From the NCBI GenBank assembly GCA_947492885.1, contig CANLPK010000011.1, forward strand, positions 1 to 56,291: DNA of 56,291 nt, read 5' to 3'. Positions 42,819 through 52,400 of the stretch are shown one piece after another (within the stretch, counting starts at the first letter, position 1; the number at the start of each line of letters is the position of its first letter). The notes beneath the pieces were generated by a model. The model searched no databases. It saw only the letters and a list, made by a program, of their open reading frames with translations, and was not told the origin of the DNA. The position numbers and the translations under genes were made by a program. The stretch comes from Bacteroidota bacterium (GTDB taxonomy: Bacteria > Bacteroidota > Bacteroidia > UKL13-3).

Positions 42819-45773
42819 TCACACCACTGCTTTCTCCCGATCCACCATGGGCAAGCGTTTCATGGAGGCTACTTCCATACTGATGAAGTCGTATTCTTCC
42901 ACCACCTTGCCTTTGAGCAAATAACAGCCTGGCCCCATGAAAGGGTATTGCTTGGCACTGGGGGGGAAATGCACGGTATCAATCCAATATCCATCTTTAT
43001 CGATGAAGGTGCCAAAATACATTTGCTCTCCCTTGGAAGTACGGGTGGGTTTTACAGTGATGAGATACCCTACGATACTCACGTTTTTGCGAATATGTTT
43101 TTTTAAATCTTCCGACTTCAGTGCACTCGGCATCGGATCTTGCAATAACTCAAATGGGGATGTGAGTGAGAATCCAAATAACGCCATCTCATCAAAAGCG
43201 GCATCAATAAAGGTATCGGTAAGTTCGGGCAAGGCCCATTTTTTTATTTCTATTTCAAAGAGCTCCGCTACCTGCTTCGGTGCTTTGGCAGGCTGCAGCA
43301 TCGCATGAATTTCCCAAAGCAGTTCTTTCTTCTTTCGGCCTGTAAACTGAAAAGTACCCGCACGTATCAGGAGCCGCATCTGCTCTATCGATAAGGGCAC
43401 GCGCCGCACGAAATCGTCGAGGTTGCGAAAGGCCCCTGCCCGATTACGTTCTTCCATAATTTGTTCGATGCTATGATGCTCGAGCTCACCAACCATGCCC
43501 AGTCCCAAATAAATTTTATTTCCTTGAATGCTACTCAGTGCGGTGCTATTATTGATGCATGGTAAAATAATTTGTGCGCCATGCATTCGTGCCTCATGAA
43601 TGTATAATTCCTTGCGATAAAAGCCGCCCCCGTTATTGAGTGTAGCCACCATATACTCGAGTGGGTAGTAGGCTTTGAGATATAATGCCTGATAGCTTTC
43701 TACGGCATAGCTTGCCGAGTGCCCTTTGGAAAATGCAAAATTGGCAAAGCTTTCAATCTGTGTCCAGATATTGAGAATGAGATTTTCCTGGTACCCTTTC
43801 TTTCGGCAGTTCGCAAAAAATTTCTCACGTACCAGTTCAAATTCGTTACGCTTTTTAAACTTCCACGACATGCCCCGGCGCAGGTAATCGGCCTCGGCCA
43901 AACTCAACCCCGCGAAGAGATGCGCAATTTTTATCACATCTTCCTGATACACCATCACGCCGTAAGTCTCTTCCAGCAAGTGATACAGCTCGGGAAGTGC
44001 CAGCTTCGCTTTTTCACGCAGGCGCTCATCGCGATAGCGCACAATGTATTCGCGCATCATACCACTCTGGGCTACACCAGGGCGTATGATGGAACTCGCG
44101 GCCACCAGTCGCAGGTAGTCGTCGGCACGCAGTTTGGCAAGCAACATACGCATGGCAGGCGATTCAACATAAAAACATCCTATCGTATTTCCTTTACGCA
44201 GCAATGCTTTCACCGCCTCATCCTGTTTGAAAGCCGCCACCTGATGGATGTCAATTTCTATTTCCTTATTCTCTTTCACGAGTTCAACACAGTCTTTTAT
44301 TTTTCCCAATCCGCGCTGACTCAAGATATCGAATTTGTACAATCCAATATCTTCGGCTTCAAGCATACTGAATTGTGTGGTAGGATATCCTTTGGGTGGC
44401 ATATTCGTTCCGGTATAGTAGGAGATGGGCGCTTCGGAGATGATGATGCCGCTCGAGTGGATGCTAAGATGACTCGGAAACCCTTCGATGAATTTGCTAT
44501 AGCGCAATACCTGCTTTCCTGTTTCGTCGATATCGGGATAGCGGTTGGCGCGTTGCAGCCGGTCAATTTCTCCTGGCGGGATGCCAAACACTTTGCCCAG
44601 TTCGCGAATCACGGCATCGTGCTGAAAGGTATTGTATGCACCCAGCAAAGCAGTGCGTTCATAGCCAAAACGATGAAAGATATAATGCGTGATATCGTCG
44701 CGGTCGGTCCACGAAAAATCCATGTCGAAGTCGGGCGCATTTTGCCGGTGCATATTAATGAAACGCTCGAAGTATAAGTCGAGCTCAATGGGATCAACAT
44801 CGGTGATGCGCAGGATATAGGCTACGATACTATTTGCACCACTGCCTCGTCCCACATAATAATAGTTCTTATGTTGGGCATAGCGTATGATATCCCAATT
44901 GATTAAGAAATAGGAAGAGAAATTGAGCTGGGTAATCACATCGAGTTCTTTTTCGATGCGCTGCATTACCTCTTGTGATGGATTGGGATAACGGTAATGA
45001 AGTCCGTTCATGCATTCGCTGCGAAGCAATGCCACATCGGTTGATATGGAGGAGGTATAATGTTTTAAATTTTTATTGGCGAGCTTCCCATATTCAAAAT
45101 CAATACTACATTGCTCGAGGAGGTTTTGTGTGTTGACGATTATCTGCGGATATTCTTCATACATTTTCAGAAGCGCTTCAATGGGCATCATCATCTCGGT
45201 GCCTTTGGCCTGCTGCTCATGCGCGAGTTTGCTAAGCAAGGTATTGGTATCGATGGCCCTCAACAGGCGATGGGCATTGAATTGCCGCTTATTGGCGAAG
45301 GTCGCAGTTTGCAGTACCACCATCTTTTTTAGCTGATGGCGTACTGGCAGCAAAGGCAGATTCTGCAGGTCTTTGGGAGCAATGCCAATGAACTCATAAT
45401 CTTTTAATGTGTGTCCGCGATAGGCATGCAAGGGGTACACGATGAATGCATGATTGAATGCGGGAGCGATAGGATCGAAAGGCGTATTGTGGTGCAGGTG
45501 TAACGAGAGATGTTCGTTGAGTTCTTTGAAGCCATCGTTATTGCGTGCAATGCCGATGTATTGTTGTTGTGCCTGATTGCGAAAGTCGATGCCCGCAACA
45601 GGCTTGATACCGAGCTTTTGCGCCATGCGTACACTATCGAGTATGGCGGAAGTATTATTGATATCGGTAAGAGCAAAGGAGGTATACCCATTGCGGCGCA
45701 CCTCCTCCAGCAGCGCTTCAATAGAGAACGTGCCGTAGCAAAAACTGTAGTAGGTATGGCAATTGAGGAGCAT
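42819..45773 (-). CDS. dnaE2: Error-prone DNA polymerase III alpha-like (DnaE2/ImuC type)
   Basis: The 984-residue protein is a C-family polymerase. A PHP domain at residues 1-210 starts LNCHTYYSFCYGTFSIEALLEE and has FALTDINNT. The polymerase palm holds the catalytic Asp pair in APDFDMDFSWTDRDD (about 347-354) and the third Asp region in YKFDILSQRGLGKI. Fingers, a helix-hairpin-helix and an OB fold close to the C-terminus follow (VSIVGYLITVKPTRTSKGEQMYFGTF). It is about 200 residues shorter than replicative DnaE and lacks the tau-binding end. This matches DnaE2/ImuC-type translesion polymerases. It is transcribed in the same direction as dinB, but an opposed BRO gene separates them. Confidence 0.88.
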   Translation of the reverse strand: MLLNCHTYYSFCYGTFSIEALLEEVRRNGYTSFALTDINNTSAILDSVRMAQKLGIKPVAGIDFRNQAQQQYIGIARNNDGFKELNEHLSLHLHHNTPFDPIAPAFNHAFIVYPLHAYRGHTLKDYEFIGIAPKDLQNLPLLPVRHQLKKMVVLQTATFANKRQFNAHRLLRAIDTNTLLSKLAHEQQAKGTEMMMPIEALLKMYEEYPQIIVNTQNLLEQCSIDFEYGKLANKNLKHYTSSISTDVALLRSECMNGLHYRYPNPSQEVMQRIEKELDVITQLNFSSYFLINWDIIRYAQHKNYYYVGRGSGANSIVAYILRITDVDPIELDLYFERFINMHRQNAPDFDMDFSWTDRDDITHYIFHRFGYERTALLGAYNTFQHDAVIRELGKVFGIPPGEIDRLQRANRYPDIDETGKQVLRYSKFIEGFPSHLSIHSSGIIISEAPISYYTGTNMPPKGYPTTQFSMLEAEDIGLYKFDILSQRGLGKIKDCVELVKENKEIEIDIHQVAAFKQDEAVKALLRKGNTIGCFYVESPAMRMLLAKLRADDYLRLVAASSIIRPGVAQSGMMREYIVRYRDERLREKAKLALPELYHLLEETYGVMVYQEDVIKIAHLFAGLSLAEADYLRRGMSWKFKKRNEFELVREKFFANCRKKGYQENLILNIWTQIESFANFAFSKGHSASYAVESYQALYLKAYYPLEYMVATLNNGGGFYRKELYIHEARMHGAQIILPCINNSTALSSIQGNKIYLGLGMVGELEHHSIEQIMEERNRAGAFRNLDDFVRRVPLSIEQMRLLIRAGTFQFTGRKKKELLWEIHAMLQPAKAPKQVAELFEIEIKKWALPELTDTFIDAAFDEMALFGFSLTSPFELLQDPMPSALKSEDLKKHIRKNVSIVGYLITVKPTRTSKGEQMYFGTFIDKDGYWIDTVHFPPSAKQYPFMGPGCYLLKGKVVEEYDFISMEVASMKRLPMVDREKAVV

Positions 45774-46055
45774 GGGTTTAAAGATTGCCGATGGCTTGAA
45801 TGATTCGCGACATCAACTAAAGAATATATGTTACAAAGTACGCTCGTATTCATTTTTGTTTATGAACAATAGCAATCAAAGCAATAAATACCTGCTAAAA
45901 AATTGTGGCTAAAAGATTGAGCAATGGGGCGGGGGCGGGATGGATTTTATTCGTTTTCTTTGAAATTGCAATCGTAAAGCGTATTTAATGAGATAAAAAA
46001 TTAAATTTGTTGGAATAATACATACATGGTTAAGAAATGAACTAAAAAAAGCGAT
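45774..46055. other. 282-base region between divergent dnaE2-like and BRO genes, with a G-rich tract
   Basis: The region holds the divergent starts of the two genes. At 45926-45943 a GGGGCGGGGGCGGGATGG tract stands out in otherwise AT-rich sequence and could form a G-quadruplex in the plus strand. A TAAATTTG element (46002-46009), an exact TAnnTTTG match, lies 46 bases before the BRO start. No terminal repeats of a mobile element were found. Confidence 0.55.
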
Positions 46056-46895
46056 ATGAAAACAACTTCTATAAAATTATTTGAGCAAAAGCAGGTACGA
46101 AGTATTTGGAATGAAGAGGAAGAAAAATGGTATTTTTCTATTGTAGATGTAATAGGTGTGCTTACTGACAGCCTTAACCCAAACAACTATTGGAAAGTGC
46201 TTAAATCGAGGTTGAAAAAGGAAGGAAGTGAGTTGGTTACAAACTGTAACCAACTGAAAATGCAATCAACTGATGGTAAATTTTACAAAACTGATGTTGC
46301 AGAGACAGAGCAATTATTTCGTTTAATTCAATCCGTTCCATCACCTAAAGCAGAACCCTTTAAATTGTGGATTGCAAAAGTAGCCCGCGAAAGATTAGAT
46401 GAAATAGAAGATCCCGAAATAGGCATTGACCGCTTGATGGAAACATACCTTAAAAAAGGGTATAGCAAAGAGTGGATAAACCAACGATTGAAAAGCATAG
46501 AGGTACGTAAAGAACTCACCGATGAATGGGATGAACGTGGCGTAAAAAAAGGGCAAGAATACGCGATACTTACTGATGAAATAACCAAAGCGTGGAGTGG
46601 ATTTTCAGTAAAAGAATACAAAAACCACAAAGACCTTAAAAAAGAAAACCTTATGGATAATATGACCAATTTGGAATTGGTACTCAATATGCTTGCCGAA
46701 GCCACCACCACAGAAATTAGCAAAGAAAAAAAGCCCAAAACATTTGATCAAAATAAAATTATTGCAAAACAAGGGGGTACTATTGCGGGCAATACCCGGA
46801 GAGCAATTGAAGAAAAAACGGGCAAGAAAGTAGTAAGTACAATTTCAGCAAAAAAACTAGTGGCACAGCAAAACAAAAAAATAAAAGGGAAATAA
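46056..46895 (+). CDS. BRO-N family protein (phage antirepressor-like)
   Basis: The 279-residue protein has an N-terminal BRO domain (residues 5-110): IKLFEQKQVRSIWNEEEEKWYFSIVDVIGVLTDS...NYWKVLKSRL. A conserved middle region (PSPKAEPFKLWIAKVARERLDEI...GYSKEWINQRLKSI) follows. The basic C-terminal tail includes GGTIAGNTRRAIEEKTGKKVVS. Proteins of this layout are common as lone genes in Bacteroidota and in phages, and the BRO domain binds DNA. The gene is AT-rich and sits on the opposite strand between dinB and the dnaE2-like gene. It may be an inserted cargo gene or a regulator of that locus. Confidence 0.88.
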   Translation: MKTTSIKLFEQKQVRSIWNEEEEKWYFSIVDVIGVLTDSLNPNNYWKVLKSRLKKEGSELVTNCNQLKMQSTDGKFYKTDVAETEQLFRLIQSVPSPKAEPFKLWIAKVARERLDEIEDPEIGIDRLMETYLKKGYSKEWINQRLKSIEVRKELTDEWDERGVKKGQEYAILTDEITKAWSGFSVKEYKNHKDLKKENLMDNMTNLELVLNMLAEATTTEISKEKKPKTFDQNKIIAKQGGTIAGNTRRAIEEKTGKKVVSTISAKKLVAQQNKKIKGK

Positions 46896-46939
46896 AAAAA
46901 GCACTTGGCAGTTGTATGAGCAGGGTGGTGGTGTATTCA

Positions 46940-48166
46940 TTATCTTTTATTTTGATTCTTCTTCTCTTCCTCCACTGCACCATATCGTTTTATTCCATTG
47001 AACGCATTGAAATCGTGGGGCTTGAAATCCATGCCTGCCGCTCGGTTTACGGCATCCTTGCCATAGCGGTTACGCATCTTATCCATGGCCTGGTATAGCT
47101 GCACTTGTTCCACCGTATCTTCAAACATATTAAACTGGTATCCTCCTTGAATCAAGTGACTAAATTTAATGCCAATGAGTCGGATGAGCATTCGTTTCTG
47201 ATATAGTTTATCGAAGAGTGAACTCACCTTTTCAATCAGTACATGATCGAGGGAGGTATATGGAATGCGGGCTTGCATGGTATAGGTATTGAAATCGGAA
47301 TAACGAATTTTGGTGGTGACGCAGGCAGTGAGTTTCTGTTCGCCGCGCAACTGGAAGGCGAGCTTCTCCGTCATGCCAATAAGAATTCCTTTGAGTGCTT
47401 TCACATCAATGGTATCTTTATCGAAGGTGCGTTCGGTGGAGATGGATTTGCGTTCGGAATACGGGATCACTGGCGAGTTGTCGATACCATTGGCTTTCTT
47501 CCAGATGACGGCACCATTTTCGCCCAGCACTTGCTGCATCAGTTCCATGGGCATATCTTGCAGGGTACGAATCCAAAGCACGCCCATATCGCGAAGAAGC
47601 TGATATGTTTTATCGCCGACCATTGGAATTTTGCGAATAGATAAAGGCGCTAAGAACCCCTTTTCTGTTCCCCATGGAATTTCTTTTTGTCCGTTGGGTT
47701 TAGCTTCTCCTGTTCCCACTTTCGAGACGGTTTTGTTGGCCGACATAGCAAACGAGATGGGGAGGTTCGTTTCACGGATGATGCGCTGTCGGAGTTCCGT
47801 TGCCATTTTATAGCAGCCAAAGAAGCGATCCATGCCGGTGAAGTCGATATAGAATTCGTCGATGGATGATTTCTCATAGAGGGGCACATCTTCGCTGATG
47901 ATATCGGTAATGATATTGGAGTATTTGCTGTACTCGCCCGAGTCGCCACGTACGATGATGGCTTCAGGACAAAGTTGTCTGGCCGTTTTCATGGGCATGG
48001 CCGAGTGCACGCCGAAGGCCCGGGCCTCGTAGCTGCAGGAGGCCACAACGCCCCGGTCGCTGGTGCCACCTACGAGCACAGGCTTCCCAATGAGTTTTGG
48101 ATTGATGAGTCGTTCTACCGATACAAAGAAGGAGTCGAGGTCGATATGTACAATATTGCGATCCAT
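46940..48166 (-). CDS. dinB: DNA polymerase IV (Y family)
   Basis: The 408-residue translesion polymerase has the catalytic Asp9 in IDLDSFFVSVE and Asp103-Glu104 in SIDEFYIDF. SYEARAFGVHSAMP is the Y-family fingers motif, a helix-hairpin-helix thumb sits near 180-215, and the little-finger domain spans about 240-345. QFNMF at 344-348 resembles a beta-clamp binding motif. It should bypass lesions in the cytoplasm under damage stress. Twin near-palindromic sites lie 62-100 bases upstream of its start. The BRO and dnaE2-like genes follow downstream. Confidence 0.96.
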   Translation of the reverse strand: MDRNIVHIDLDSFFVSVERLINPKLIGKPVLVGGTSDRGVVASCSYEARAFGVHSAMPMKTARQLCPEAIIVRGDSGEYSKYSNIITDIISEDVPLYEKSSIDEFYIDFTGMDRFFGCYKMATELRQRIIRETNLPISFAMSANKTVSKVGTGEAKPNGQKEIPWGTEKGFLAPLSIRKIPMVGDKTYQLLRDMGVLWIRTLQDMPMELMQQVLGENGAVIWKKANGIDNSPVIPYSERKSISTERTFDKDTIDVKALKGILIGMTEKLAFQLRGEQKLTACVTTKIRYSDFNTYTMQARIPYTSLDHVLIEKVSSLFDKLYQKRMLIRLIGIKFSHLIQGGYQFNMFEDTVEQVQLYQAMDKMRNRYGKDAVNRAAGMDFKPHDFNAFNGIKRYGAVEEEKKNQNKR

Positions 48167-48227
48167 GGTGATATTAATTGATTGCGTTTTCGCGTATTTA
48201 TTTTTTTATTTCCGGGTTTGAAAATTA

Positions 48228-48266
48228 CCAAATATTTTAGTATCTTTATGCTAAATATTTTAGTAT
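48228..48266. promoter_or_regulatory. Twin near-palindromic sites upstream of dinB
   Basis: Two copies of AAATATTTTAGTAT occur at 48230-48243 and 48253-48266, a period of 23 bases, or about two helical turns. The second lies within CTAAATATTTTAG (48251-48263), a 5-3-5 inverted repeat; the first has one mismatch in the same frame (CCAAATATTTTAG). They lie between divergent dinB and the DUF1566 lipoprotein gene. They look like a cooperative repressor site, for example for an SOS-type regulator, but the binding protein is unknown. Confidence 0.55.
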
Positions 48267-48419
48267 ATGCAAAAAAAATAAAATGGAACTCGTGTGTGGC
48301 GGTGGAGAAAGCAGAAACAGATAGCAATGCGAAAGAGAAGGAATTTATTTTTATAGCAGATAAAAAGAATCGCTATTTTCGTATATAATATATTACTTCG
48401 TAGAACTAAAATTTCAGTT

Positions 48420-49289
48420 ATGAATCAAAAAATAAAACTTAGGACTTTTCAACTAATCCTCATTGGCTTAATTTCATTTGCTTTTCATAGTTGCACGAAA
48501 GTTTCGAGCCAGGTTCCAAAATTAACTACTGCTGATGTAACCTCAATCAAACTCGATTCAGCCATCTGCGGTGGGAAAATTACTTTGGATGGGGGAAGTG
48601 ATATAATAGTAAAAGGAGTATGCTGGAGTGTAAAAGATAACCCTACAATCGCCGATAGTAAAACAGAAAATGGATCAGGTAAAGGAAGCTTCCAAAGCAT
48701 AATTACTGGATTATTACCGAATACAGTTTATTACTTGCGTGCCTACGCCAGAAATTACAGTAAGGAAGGAACAGGATATGGCAATACGGTCACATTTAAA
48801 ACGGATTCATTATTCCTTGGTAGTCAATATCAGGGTGGAACGGTGGCCTATATTTTAAAACCAGGAGATGAGGGTTACGATAGTACCTATTTACATGGAA
48901 TTATTGCCGCACCAACCGATCAATCGAAGGGAATACCATGGGGGATAGGATTTGCTTTATATACAGGTGCATCCGAAACAAATATTGGTTTTGGCTTTGC
49001 AAATACGAATCATATTGTAAAAATTCAAGATCAGGGAATATATGCTGCTAAATTGTGTTCAGATTTGGTGATAGGAAATTACAGTGATTGGTATTTACCT
49101 ACTATTGATGAGTTACATGAGCTATATAAAAAGAGGGTAATGCTTGGCGGATTTGATAACGCATTTTATTGGAGTTCAAGTGATATACTAGCAAGTTTCG
49201 CTATGTGCGAAGACTTTGGTACTGGTGGGATTAAACAGTCACAAATCAAAAGCATGAATCTGAACGTTCGGGCGGTAAGATCATTTTAA
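48420..49289 (+). CDS. Lipoprotein with Fn3-like and DUF1566 (Lcl C-terminal) domains
   Basis: The 289-residue product has a signal peptide ending in the lipobox FHSC (Cys25). Residues 30-130 form a fibronectin type III-like domain (ICGGKITLDGG...VYYLRAYARNYSKEGTGYGNTVTFKT). Residues 135-289 are a DUF1566 domain, with the characteristic DWYLPTIDELHELYKKR, YWSSS and the closing VRAVRSF. It should be displayed on the outer membrane, perhaps as an adhesin-like binder. DUF1566 has no defined activity. It is divergent from dinB. Confidence 0.88.
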   Translation: MNQKIKLRTFQLILIGLISFAFHSCTKVSSQVPKLTTADVTSIKLDSAICGGKITLDGGSDIIVKGVCWSVKDNPTIADSKTENGSGKGSFQSIITGLLPNTVYYLRAYARNYSKEGTGYGNTVTFKTDSLFLGSQYQGGTVAYILKPGDEGYDSTYLHGIIAAPTDQSKGIPWGIGFALYTGASETNIGFGFANTNHIVKIQDQGIYAAKLCSDLVIGNYSDWYLPTIDELHELYKKRVMLGGFDNAFYWSSSDILASFAMCEDFGTGGIKQSQIKSMNLNVRAVRSF

Positions 49290-49344
49290 AACTGTCATTG
49301 AAATAGAAGGTATTCCAGGCTCATAAGCATTGAGTTTATCGTGT

Positions 49345-49436
49345 ACAATGAATCGCTTCGTCTCAGCGAAGTTACTGACTTCATTGTGGCTATTGCAAAT
49401 CAAAGATTTGCAATAGCGCTGTGAAACAACTTTCAC
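49345..49436. repeat. Three consecutive hairpins (REP-like or leader structure) before mfd
   Basis: Three inverted repeats follow one another. ACAATGAA...TTCATTGT (49345-49352 and 49380-49387) encloses an inner CTTCG/CGAAG stem. GCTATTGCAAATC-AAA-GATTTGCAATAGC (49389-49417) is a perfect 13-base stem. GTGAAA-CAAC-TTTCAC (49421-49436) has a 6-base stem. There are no U-tracts for simple termination. The layout resembles palindromic repeats mobilised by REP-associated transposases, though none is encoded here. A structured mfd leader is the alternative. Confidence 0.7.
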
Positions 49437-49468
49437 CACTAATAAACTTTACCTTAATTCCTACTGCT

Positions 49469-49483
49469 GTATTTACTAAATAC
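49469..49483. promoter_or_regulatory. Perfect palindrome abutting the mfd start codon
   Basis: GTATTTACTAAATAC is a 7-1-7 perfect inverted repeat ending 3 bases before the GTG start of mfd. It shares the core CTAAATA with the second site upstream of dinB. It could be an operator or could fold in the mRNA to hide the start region. Confidence 0.55.
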
Positions 49484-49486
49484 TAA

Positions 49487-52400
49487 GTGCTTTTTCCCAA
49501 ATTCTCCCAACGCTTCCAATTCGAAATCGTACCTTCGCATTCTGTGAAGATAGCTGAGTTGCTGCAGCAATATGCTGCACAAGAGAAGACGAAAGATATA
49601 TTAAGGTGCCTCGACGCATATACCCCACAACGTCTGCATCTCAAGGGATTGTTTTGCTCTTCCAAAGCGCTGCTCTCCGCCAGTTTATACTACCAAAAGC
49701 CCCGTAATTTTTGTTTCGTATTTGCTTCTAAAGAAGAAGCACACTACTTTCATACCGACCTCGAAAGCTTGAGCGACGGGAAAAAAATACTGTTCCTCGA
49801 TAGCAGTTTCAAACGTGAAGTGCATCCCGAAAATTATGAAAATAATAAGGTGCATCTGCGTACCGAAGCTCTGGGTGAAATAAGCCTGAAAGAAGGAACC
49901 CCCAGCCTCGTGGTGACCTATACCGAAGCCATCGCCGAAAAGGTCATCTCCAAAAAGAAACTCACCGATAAAACTATTCAGATTAAAGTGAATGAGGAGA
50001 TGAATATGGATGCCCTATCGGAACAACTGAGCCTCTGGGATTTTGAACGCACCGACTTCGTATATGAAGCCGGACAGTATGCCGTTCGGGGTGGTATTGT
50101 GGATGTGTTTAGCTACGCCCACGATTACCCTTACCGTCTCGATTTCAATGGCAATGCCATCGAAAGTTTGAGGGAGTTCGATCCCATCACACAGCTATCG
50201 CATAAGGATGTGATGTGGCTCAATATTGTTCCTAAAATTAATAAGGAAGAGGATGAGCAGTTTAGTACCCTCCTCGATTACCTTCCTCCCGATACCTTGA
50301 TATGGCTGAAAGATGGGAAGGATATTAAAGATGGATTGAGCGCCCTGAAAGATACATTGCTGGAGAACTTTGAAAGCCTGCCAGAGTTCATTCAAAGCTT
50401 CATTGGTGGCGATGAGTTCATGGCGCCATTGCAAAAATTTCATGTGCTGGAAATCGGTACCCGCCCCTTGTTTAGGAATCATACGGAGTTTGAATTTAAA
50501 ATATCTCCTCAGCCTACATTTCATAAAAATTTTAATTTCCTCATCGAGAACTTAAAATTAAATCAGTCGGAAAATATTCTCAACCTCGTTTTTTCTGATA
50601 CCTCCAAACAAGTAGAGCGTCTCTATACCATCTTTCATGATATCGATCGGGAGGTGAAGTTCGAACCGCTATATCATGGTATCAGCGAGGGTTTCATCGA
50701 CAATGAGCTGGGTGTGGCCTGCTATACCGAACATCAAATTTTTGATCGTTACTATAATTATAAAACGCGACAAACATTTTCAAAATCGAAAGCACTCACG
50801 TTAAAGGAGCTGCGTGATTTACAACCAGGCGATTTTGTAACACATATCGATCATGGTATTGGAAAGTTTGCCGGGCTTGCCAAAATGAAAGACCCCAATG
50901 GGGTGAATCAGGAAGTGGTGAAGCTCATCTACCGTGATGGGGATTTACTTTTTGTTGGTATCAACTCATTATACAAAATTGCGAAGTACGTTGGCAAGGA
51001 TGGAACCGAGCCGCGCGTACATAAGATTGGCAGCGATGTATGGGAGAAGATGAAACAGAACACGAAGAAGAAGGTAAAAGATATTGCTCGTGAACTGATT
51101 TTACTCTATGCCAAACGCAAGGCAGAGCCAGGATTTCAATATAGTCCGGACAACTACATGCAGATGGAACTCGAAGCCTCTTTCATGTATGAGGATACGC
51201 CCGATCAATCGAAGTCGACGGAAGAAGTAAAACGCGATATGGAAAACCCGCATCCTATGGATCGGCTGGTATGTGGTGATGTTGGATTTGGTAAGACGGA
51301 AGTGGCCATGCGTGCGGCTTTTAAGGCGGTATGCGATAGTAAGCAAGTAGCCATTTTGGTACCTACCACCATCTTAGCGCATCAGCATTATAAAACGATG
51401 AAGGAACGTTTCAAAGATTTTCCAGTGACTGTTGATTATGTGAATCGATTTAAAACAAAAGGCGAGCAAAAAGAAACTTTGCAAAAGGTAGCCGAAGGCA
51501 AGGTAGATATTCTCATTGGCACCCATCGTATTGTGAGTAAGGATGTGAAGTTTAAAGATTTGGGATTGATGATTATTGATGAAGAGCAAAAATTTGGTGT
51601 GGCAGCGAAAGAGAAATTGAAGGAACGCAAAGTAAATGTAGATACGCTCACACTCACGGCAACACCCATCCCTCGTACCCTTCATTTCTCACTCATGGGC
51701 GCACGTGATTTAAGTGTTATCAATACGCCACCTCCTAATAGGCAGCCGGTAACTACGGAGTTACATAACTTCACTCCAGAGTTAATTAAGGGCGCCATCA
51801 ATTATGAAATTGGTCGCGGCGGACAAGTATTTTTTGTGCATCACCGGGTGAAGGATATTGAAGATATTGCGAATATGATTCGCAGGCTTTGCCCGAGAGC
51901 ACGTGTGAATGTGGCGCATGGACAGATGGAAGGGGAGCAGCTCGAAAATGTAATGATAAAATTTGTGGAGGGCGAATACGATGTATTGGTTGCTACCACC
52001 ATTATTGAAGCGGGACTGGATATTAGCAATGCCAATACCATCATCATCAATAATGCGCATATGTTTGGATTGAGCGATACGCACCAGATGCGTGGCCGCG
52101 TGGGACGAAGCAATAAAAAAGCATTTTGTTATTTATTGGTTCCATCCATCAGTGCCATGACCGACGATGCCAAGAAGCGACTCAGTGCTATCGAGGAATT
52201 TTCGGAACTGGGTAGTGGCTTCAATGTGGCGATGCGCGATTTGGATATTCGTGGTGCTGGGAATTTGCTGGGTGGCGAACAAAGCGGATTCATTGCAGAG
52301 ATTGGTTTCGAGATGTATCATAAAATTTTGGATGAAGCCATCCAGGAATTAAAGCTCGATGAGTTCAGTGGCTTGTTCACGGAGGAGGTGGCGAAGATTC

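Noticed and set aside
43719-44777. 352-codon plus-strand reading frame inside the dnaE2-like gene
   Set aside because: It is antisense to the conserved polymerase core, has no recognisable domain and an unusual His/Phe-rich composition, as expected for a shadow frame.
46056-46895. BRO gene as part of a prophage
   Set aside because: No integrase, structural or lysis gene and no attachment repeats lie nearby; only a single gene is present.
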